From the NCBI GenBank assembly GCA_014084085.1, contig NPFB01000203.1, positions 676 through 12,343 of the forward strand: 11,668 nucleotides of DNA. Direction: 5' to 3'. Positions within the stretch are counted from its first letter, which is position 1. The number at the start of each line of letters is the position of its first letter. Below the pieces are notes generated by a model that saw only the letters and a program-made list of their open reading frames with translations, made no database searches and was not told the origin of the DNA. This document shows positions 1 through 5,198 of the stretch, piece by piece. The position numbers were made by a program, and so were the translations under genes. This DNA comes from Hondaea fermentalgiana. Taxonomy: Eukaryota > Sar > Bigyra > Thraustochytrida > Thraustochytriidae.

Positions 1-40
1 TCTCGCTCGTTATCTATCCCTCTCTCCGAGCTCGCGCGCG

Positions 41-89
41 CTCCGCGGAGGCGCGCGACGGGCGGACGGCCGCGGCTCGCGGGGCGAGC
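41..89. repeat. GC-rich inverted repeats in the leader of the first gene
   Basis: CTCCGCGGAG at 41-50 is a perfect 10-bp palindrome embedded in CG-alternating DNA. A second hairpin follows at 75-89, stem GCTCGC / GCGAGC with loop GGG. Both lie within 70 bp upstream of the ATG at 106. They could fold in a 5' leader, or simply reflect the base composition of this CpG-rich stretch. Confidence 0.4.
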
Positions 90-105
90 TCGCGGCGGGC
101 GGAGC

Positions 106-2493
106 ATGCCCGGATGTGCGGGCTTTGGGCAGTCCCGCGCGGCGCGGCAACTCGAGACGCTCGCGCTGGTCCTGGCCACCCTTTTGTGCGCTACCTTGCT
201 GGGGCTCGTCACGCCGTGCCTGCTCCTGACGGTGCAGGACCTCAGCGATGTCGTGGATAGCGAGATTTGCCTGGTCCGAGGCAGCTGGATCGGGGCGTGC
301 TTATTCATTGGGACCCTGGGGTTGGGCCCCTGCATTATGGTCCTGCGAGAGCGCTTGCGTGCCCGGCCAAACGGCGCAAAGACCTCGCGCGCACCGCAGA
401 CCATGAGCGGCTACGTGCGGCCCTCCATTTACAAGCAGTTCAGGCCAGCCGTCGATCCTTATACGTGCGCTCGACGCGCATTGCGGATCGCCCAGTTTGT
501 TTCGTCCTCGTGTGCAGCCACAACGGACCTGACGCTTGCCGTGGTGCTTATTGCAGTCTTTTCCGACTCGCTGGAGCCTGCGGCTGCCATCGTGCTATGC
601 AGCACGCTCATGACCTCGCTGCTTGTGCACCGTGTGGTGCCCAAGCTCATGCAGGTGGATCGCCTCACATGCGCTCTCGCCTTGGTCCTTTTGGAAAGGA
701 TCTCTGCGCTCACGGCCATCGCGCTCGCCTTTCGGCTTGCCCAGGTCGCCTTTCCCGAAGCCTCGGCCATCGTGCACGGCCCAGTCGCCCTGCTCCAAAA
801 TGCCAAGGTCAGTAAAACCCATATAGATGGGGCCAGCAGCGCCGGGGCGGACGCAAGCCCGCCGTCCTCAGGGGCTACGGAAGCAGCAGGGGCTGGAGCA
901 GGACCAAGCTCTGTTCTCGGAATTGACAGCGGTGCTGTCGCGCCGTGGGTTTTTGAAAAGGGGTCTTCGGGCAATGCCGACCCCGAAGTCGACGCCGCGC
1001 TTTCTGCGTCGCAGCCCGAAGTGTGGCAGCTTCAGCAGCTCATGCTACTCTGTGTGCTCATTTTCGCCTTTTCGTTGAGCGTGGTTGCAAGAGCTGCGCG
1101 CAACGCGCTTATTCGAAAGGATTGGTCCAAGCTTGTCGCGTCTGCACCCTTTAGCATGACTCAGGCGATGCCGTTTCTCACATCTTCTTCGAACGAACAA
1201 AGCCGGCCGTCAGCAAACAAGATCACGGCCAGACTCGATCTGGCAATGCGTCACGGGTCAGAGGCGTCAAGTCGCATGAGTCCGCTTGGGAGCTTTGCAG
1301 AAAGCGAAGATAGCAGCGAGGGCATTGGCGGGGGTCTTTTCGGCAGCGGTAGCATGGAGAGCCCTATTGTTGAAGAAAAGCTTGAAGCTGTAGAAATCGC
1401 TGGCGTTCACGGGCGAGCCGTCACGGGAGACGGCCTGCATCATGAGCCCGAGGTTGTTTACGGGCGCATGTCGGAAAGCGTGATGGCCCGCGATTGCATT
1501 GACGCCTCGGTGTTGGCGCTCAAGGTGTCACTAAGCCGCGCGCACACGATTGCCTTTGTGTGCGCGCCGACGCTCTTTGGTCTCGTCGTGGACCTTGGGG
1601 AGCCACGCGTGGCCCTTTTTATTGCAATGGAGACTTTAATGGCCTGGCAAATTCTCGTTCTGATGCTCGAGATGTCTTGTTTCCGTCTCGCATACCACAC
1701 TGAGGCGGCACTGCGCACGGAGAGACCGCCCCTCGATACGAGTGTGACCTTTTTTGACCCGTATGGAAGCCGTAGCATCTACCACCCGATTGGCGTGTCC
1801 CCGCGCAGACCGACCCTTGAGCGGGCCAAGAGGTCGCTCAAGCGCTGGAGGGTGTACGCGCGCAGCCCTGTGTTCTTGGCAAGTCTGGCGTACGCAGCCC
1901 TTGGTGTTTCCATCCTGGACCTTGGCATTCTCTCGCTCACCTATTTGCGATGGCGTCGCCTACCGGTGTGGATCATTGGCGTGCTCATCGGTCTTCGATG
2001 CTTCTCATGCGGGCTGGTATCCTTTGTCAAGTACATTCATCGTTGGACAGGCTCGCTCGCGCGCACTGCTTCGCTGACGCTCTGGGTGCTGTGGTCCACC
2101 ACGTTTCCTGCAATCCTTGGATTTACGCTCTTTGGATCTTCGTCAAAGGCTTCTTTGCTCTTCCTCATGGTTGTTCTCATCTTTTCTGGGCCCCCGCTCC
2201 GTGCGTTCGCCCTCGTGCACGCAAAGCTTTTGCGCGAATGGGTCGAGGAAGAACAGGTGCCCACCGTATTGGAATGTCAGTCTGCCTTGCGAACCTTTGG
2301 CACGATTGCCATGTCGATCATGGCGCTCATTTTGGGAAATGCGCAGCTCTATGGTGCGCTCGTCATCATTTCTGTCGCTGCCTCGCTGTTTTCCGTCGTG
2401 CTTTTTGCGCTCTGGTTCCGTATCTACGACAGCGGAACGCCGTTCCAGGTTGTGGACCACGCTGGCCACGTCAAGGTCGTTGTGCACGGCTAA
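106..2493 (+). CDS. Multi-pass membrane protein of unknown family (795 aa)
   Basis: I do not recognise this family. The translation is rich in hydrophobic stretches: about 14 candidate membrane segments near residues 18-43, 60-80, 139-153, 158-178, 187-216, 310-332, 479-497, 503-522, 590-614, 621-640, 656-676, 683-703, 728-745 and 748-771. Two polar loops break the pattern. Residues 235-303 are Ala/Ser/Gly/Pro-rich low complexity. Residues 333-465 are Ser-rich and acidic (serine/glutamate clusters near 386-420), a likely cytosolic, possibly phosphorylated loop. No signal peptide, transporter signature or catalytic motif is evident. The ATG at 106 has A at -3, but the frame stays open upstream to position 1, so the true start could lie outside the window. 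Codons 235-303 are exactly bounded by AAG|GTCAGT and GTCGCAG|, so they may be an intron or exitron. The length of open frame, the GC-ending codons and the ordered hydrophobic segments support a real gene; any transport or receptor role would be a guess. Confidence 0.8.
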   Translation: MPGCAGFGQSRAARQLETLALVLATLLCATLLGLVTPCLLLTVQDLSDVVDSEICLVRGSWIGACLFIGTLGLGPCIMVLRERLRARPNGAKTSRAPQTMSGYVRPSIYKQFRPAVDPYTCARRALRIAQFVSSSCAATTDLTLAVVLIAVFSDSLEPAAAIVLCSTLMTSLLVHRVVPKLMQVDRLTCALALVLLERISALTAIALAFRLAQVAFPEASAIVHGPVALLQNAKVSKTHIDGASSAGADASPPSSGATEAAGAGAGPSSVLGIDSGAVAPWVFEKGSSGNADPEVDAALSASQPEVWQLQQLMLLCVLIFAFSLSVVARAARNALIRKDWSKLVASAPFSMTQAMPFLTSSSNEQSRPSANKITARLDLAMRHGSEASSRMSPLGSFAESEDSSEGIGGGLFGSGSMESPIVEEKLEAVEIAGVHGRAVTGDGLHHEPEVVYGRMSESVMARDCIDASVLALKVSLSRAHTIAFVCAPTLFGLVVDLGEPRVALFIAMETLMAWQILVLMLEMSCFRLAYHTEAALRTERPPLDTSVTFFDPYGSRSIYHPIGVSPRRPTLERAKRSLKRWRVYARSPVFLASLAYAALGVSILDLGILSLTYLRWRRLPVWIIGVLIGLRCFSCGLVSFVKYIHRWTGSLARTASLTLWVLWSTTFPAILGFTLFGSSSKASLLFLMVVLIFSGPPLRAFALVHAKLLREWVEEEQVPTVLECQSALRTFGTIAMSIMALILGNAQLYGALVIISVAASLFSVVLFALWFRIYDSGTPFQVVDHAGHVKVVVHG
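808..1014 (+). other. Candidate in-frame intron or exitron inside the first gene
   Basis: A donor-like AAG|GTCAGT begins at 808 and an acceptor-like GCGTCGCAG ends at 1014. The interval is 207 nt, exactly codons 235-303, phase 0, with no stop. It removes precisely the Ala/Ser/Gly-rich low-complexity segment and would join residue 234 to residue 304 ahead of the next hydrophobic helix. GTCAGT is a weaker donor than the GTACGT and GTAAGT of the spliced gene in this window. The segment may equally be a genuine disordered loop. Confidence 0.3.
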
Positions 2494-2926
2494 GCTTTTC
2501 TTTTTTCTCGTTCATGTGTCGTTATGCTGTCTTGTCCATCACCACTCCAGTCCACACGTAGGCCTACCCGTAGATTTCCCTTTACGAGCGAAACACTAAT
2601 TTCTCTTTTTTCTTTGTCTCGCACAAGCAAGCCCCTCGAAGTGCCGCAACTCGTTGAATACAAACCCCGAGCCAAGCTGTTGCTGCACTTGGCTCCCTTA
2701 AGAACGCTACTTATACTAGGCCTAGGCCTAGTGTAGTGAGGCATTTTCTTTTTGGTTGGTGGTGACTGCACGTTCTTCTCACGACATCTCATCTCTCTCA
2801 CTTGCCGCTTTTTTCCTTGTTCATTCATCGTTCACGGCACCAGTCCACGGCATTGTGCTTGCCGCCAGCCAGCAAGCGAGCAAGACAAGCAAGCAGAACT
2901 GTATCGAGAAGCGCAACAATTCAAGG
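2494..2926. other. Spacer between the membrane protein and methyltransferase genes
   Basis: These 433 bases hold the 3' end of the upstream gene and the promoter and leader of the methyltransferase gene. The DNA is less GC-rich than the flanking genes and pyrimidine-rich on the plus strand (tracts around 2579-2612 and 2743-2825). No second gene is supported. The methyltransferase frame is open upstream to about 2756 but contains no ATG before 2927, and its translation there is not protein-like. No canonical AATAAA or TATAAA is seen. The notable element is the palindrome at 2715-2732. Confidence 0.6.
2715..2732. promoter_or_regulatory. Perfect 18-bp palindrome ACTAGGCCTAGGCCTAGT
   Basis: The 18 bases are identical to their reverse complement and contain two overlapping copies of TAGGCCTA (2717-2724 and 2723-2730). 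A third copy sits within the 10-bp palindrome GTAGGCCTAC at 2558-2567 in the same spacer. The 18-mer is about 195 bp upstream of the methyltransferase ATG, a plausible place for a dimeric transcription-factor site. Its role is inference. Confidence 0.4.
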
Positions 2927-3868
2927 ATGGTGCTTGTGCTCGACGGCGGGCTCGGCACTGCGCTCGAGGCGCGCGGCCTCGAACTGACGGGCGACTCGCT
3001 CTGGTCGGCCCGGCTACTGAAAGACGACCCCAAAGTCATCGAGGATGTTCACGCCGCCTTTTACGAAGCTGGCGCCCAGGTTGTGACCACCGCGACGTAC
3101 CAGTTTAGCTTTGGCGGCTTTGAGGCCGTTGGTGTAGGCCGGGAAGAGGCATGCGAGGTGTTGCGTCAGGGTGTTGCCATTGCGCGCAAAGCCGCAGGCG
3201 AGAACCCAGACCGCAAGGTTGCCGCCAGTCTTGGCAGCTATGGCGCAACCCTTGCGAATGGCAGCGAGTACACTGGCGACTTTGGCTGCGATGAAGACCA
3301 CTTGGTCTCCTTTCACAGCGACCGGTTCAAGGCTCTACTTGCAGACCCGTCTCGTCTTCCTGACTTTGTGGCGTTCGAGACGCTCCCGAGTATGCAAGAA
3401 GTCCGTGCTGTCGTTCGTGTGCTCGAAGAGGCCGGGCCTTTGCCGTCAGGAATTCGATCGTGGGTCTCCATGTCACTCAACGAGGACGCCAAACTCAACA
3501 GCGGAGAGTCTCTTGAAGATGCCCTGACTTTTTTGCGCGATGCCAAATGTGTTGATATGATTGGCTTCAACTGCACCGCGCCTCGTGCTGTAATGCGCGC
3601 ATTGGAAATTGCCTCCGAGGTGGCGCCTAATACCCCTCTTGTCGCCTACCCGAACCGCGGCGAGTCGTACGTAAACCGTGCTTGGGTTCCTGCCTCTGGG
3701 GTGACGGATGAGGACTTTGCTTCCATGCTTTCAGAATGGACTCAGCGATTTAGCCAGCTTGCAGTTCTTGGCGGCTGCTGCCGTGTCGGTGTCGAGGGCA
3801 TCGCAACGCTGGCGCGCAAGCTCGCTGATGCTAATGTCGATAACACAGCTCCTCCTTCGAAGGAGTAG
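2927..3868 (+). CDS. mmuM: Homocysteine S-methyltransferase
   Basis: The 313-residue product belongs to the homocysteine S-methyltransferase family (bacterial MmuM, yeast Mht1/Sam4, plant HMT). These cytosolic zinc enzymes transfer a methyl group from S-methylmethionine (or S-adenosylmethionine) to homocysteine, giving methionine. The sequence shows the N-terminal DGGLGT (residues 6-11), the first zinc ligand in GFNC (Cys216), the conserved YPNRGESY (241-248), and the paired ligands in GGCCR (Cys284, Cys285). All three metal-binding cysteines are present, so the enzyme should be active. Length matches stand-alone family members of about 310 residues; no folate or cobalamin domain as in MetH is attached. 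The ATG at 2927 has A at -3 and G at +4 and sits directly before the conserved start; the in-frame upstream stretch lacks an ATG. No intron is needed. It converges on the SPO16-like gene, 75 bp between stops. Methyl donor choice cannot be read from the sequence. Confidence 0.93.
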   Translation: MVLVLDGGLGTALEARGLELTGDSLWSARLLKDDPKVIEDVHAAFYEAGAQVVTTATYQFSFGGFEAVGVGREEACEVLRQGVAIARKAAGENPDRKVAASLGSYGATLANGSEYTGDFGCDEDHLVSFHSDRFKALLADPSRLPDFVAFETLPSMQEVRAVVRVLEEAGPLPSGIRSWVSMSLNEDAKLNSGESLEDALTFLRDAKCVDMIGFNCTAPRAVMRALEIASEVAPNTPLVAYPNRGESYVNRAWVPASGVTDEDFASMLSEWTQRFSQLAVLGGCCRVGVEGIATLARKLADANVDNTAPPSKE

Positions 3869-3943
3869 CGTCAACTCATGCATTTGTTCATTCGTTTTTC
3901 CATTCATTGCATTACATAATCTTTGCCAATTGTTTGTAGATTC

Positions 3944-4748
3944 TCAGTGGAGGAGAGCCTCGTCGCGGGCGAAAAAGTCGATGATACGAGAGGCTGTTTC
4001 TTGGGAGAGAGGTGTTCTCGCAGTGATCTCGGCAACCGACATGCGCGCAAGCACCTCGGCGCTCCCAAAGACATCTGCAAGTGCGTGCGCTTCTCCACGG
4101 TCGATGGGAAGAGCGTTCAATACCGCCTTGAGCCCGCGACGCATACGAGTTCGTAACCGGTGAGCTTTGTGACCTTTTGCAGCTTTCTTATCTCTCGTGC
4201 CTACTTACCTGCATGCGCGCATCTTGAACATTGGCAGCAAGTCTGGTGCGTTCGTCGTCGATCCAAGATTTTGCAGCGTGCAGCTTACTGCTATGCACAC
4301 GTTGGGCAATCTACGATTGCATTTTGGCCATAAAGACATGGGTGAGTTCGTGACGACGCCAAGGTTAAAGAAAACGCATATTACTTGCACGTATTGACAG
4401 ACGTACTCGAACAAGAAAAACAAAGATTTCGCGCGGGTCGTCAGGCAGTACGACCATCTGCACAGCGTCGGGGATATGCGCAAGGTAGGTCTCTGGGTCG
4501 TTGATTCGAGATCCAACGACCACCAAAATACCCATTTTGAATCCTCGGAGGAGCTCGATCGCTACTCGCGCAGTCCTGGCATTGGGACCAGCGCGGTGAA
4601 GAACGATCGCACAACCCGCGCTAGGCACCACAAAGTCTGGGACAAGTCGCCGCACGGCGCGAATCCCGGTTTGTGCTTGCAACGCCTTGGCGAGCGCATC
4701 ATCATTTGCCGCTTCGACGAGGTCAAGACGTGCAAGGAGGAAAGCCAT
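3944..4748 (-). CDS. SPO16/PTD-like ERCC1-XPF superfamily protein, three exons (208 aa)
   Basis: Proposed exons are 4748-4407, 4310-4209 and 4126-3944, giving 114+34+60 residues. Intron 1 (96 nt) runs from GTACGT to a TAG acceptor, intron 2 (82 nt) from CAG|GTAAGT to a weaker AAG acceptor; both are phase 0. The product has a degenerate nuclease-like alpha/beta core, with strands near residues 38-51 and 70-79 (MGILVVVG) and a third ending in VVLPDD (99-104). A long helical segment (about 105-148) follows, then a C-terminal helix-hairpin-helix from about 149 (LNALPIDRGEAHALADVFGS and a second hairpin at SQETASRIIDFF). This is the ERCC1 architecture. The stretch after the LPDD motif resembles SPO16 best; SPO16/PTD partners SHOC1/ZIP2 in meiotic crossover formation. 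FAAP24 (about 215 residues, same fold) is the main alternative. No GDxnERKxxxD nuclease motif is seen, so it should be non-catalytic. The ATG has G at -3 and +4. Confidence 0.6.
4127..4208 (-). other. Intron 2 of the SPO16-like gene
   Basis: The donor CAG|GTAAGT is a full consensus site. Without splicing the frame stops within eight codons. Of the AG dinucleotides before the helix-hairpin-helix, only CTCAAG ending at 4127 keeps phase 0; the others between 4150 and 4200 leave the wrong phase. The acceptor is therefore set by frame rather than by strength, and its exact place is less sure than the donor. Confidence 0.5.
4311..4406 (-). other. Intron 1 of the SPO16-like gene
   Basis: On the minus strand the donor is GTACGT directly after an Arg codon, and the intron ends in TAG after CAATCGTAG. 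A TTTAAC sequence could serve as branch site. Reading on without splicing reaches TAA after 13 codons. Removing the 96 nt restores an open frame of 34 helix-like codons. A nearer CAG acceptor (23 nt further on) would create an immediate stop and is excluded. Confidence 0.65.
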
Positions 4749-4916
4749 CGCTCCGTCCCTTCTTTTCCCTTGTTAAGAACGAACTGGATGCAAAGGTGCG
4801 TCTGCTCGTTGCGGATTTGAAAAATGGCGGTGTACGACTACTCATAATCCTCGAGGCCATGCGCGCGCTTGCAGCAATATTACGTTTTTTCTCATCGAAA
4901 GACTCGCCGGCTGCGT

Positions 4917-4950
4917 GCATACATGCATGCATGCATGCACGCATACATGT
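4917..4950. repeat. GCAT tetranucleotide tract, near-palindromic
   Basis: About eight units of GCAT with a few substitutions (GCAT, ACAT, GCAC, GCAT, ACATG). ATGC repeats are self-complementary, so the tract can fold back on itself. It is probably slippage-prone simple sequence in the upstream region of the SPO16-like gene. Confidence 0.7.
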
Positions 4951-4971
4951 AGTTTCCAAGTCGTGAGTCGA

Positions 4972-4993
4972 CCAGTCTTGAATGAAGACTTGG
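4972..4993. other. Small hairpin in the myosin downstream region
   Basis: CCAGTCTT (4972-4979) pairs with AAGACTTGG (4985-4993) across a five-base loop, with one bulged base. It lies about 205 bp past the myosin stop codon and could be a 3' UTR element. Nothing else supports a function. Confidence 0.3.
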
Positions 4994-5198
4994 TGATAAT
5001 GATGATGACTTTGATGATGATTGAGAACACAAAAAGAAAGAAACAATATTTTCGATAGAATGGATGACAAACAGCGCGCGAGTAAACAAACAGGGTGGCG
5101 GCTTGTCGAGACAGCAGAGGAAATATACCGCGGCACGGCGCGGGAGGATGAATCGGTCGACCGACCGATCACAGACAAAATGTCAGTCAACACGTGGT

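Larger units (their letters stand above)
4749..5198. other. Spacer between the myosin 3' end and the SPO16-like gene
   Basis: These 450 bases lie between two minus-strand genes, so they should contain the myosin 3' UTR and the SPO16-like promoter. I see no gene. Contents are an ATGC-type repeat (4917-4950), a hairpin (4972-4993), an ATG/GAT triplet run (4994-5023), and the palindrome TCGGTCGACCGA at 5153-5164. Minus-strand T-rich stretches near 5030-5050 could help 3' end formation. No AATAAA is visible on that strand. Confidence 0.6.

Noticed and set aside
2756..2926. 57-codon N-terminal extension of the methyltransferase
   Set aside because: There is no ATG in this in-frame stretch and it does not look like a conserved or targeting sequence; the ATG at 2927 gives the family-typical length.
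4504..4515. tRNA B-box-like GATTCGAGATCC
   Set aside because: It lies in exon 1 of the SPO16-like gene, and I saw no cloverleaf or A box around it.
3944..4748. Catalytic XPF/MUS81-type nuclease
   Set aside because: No GDxnERKxxxD motif is present; the protein is small and fits the non-catalytic ERCC1/SPO16/FAAP24 side of the superfamily.
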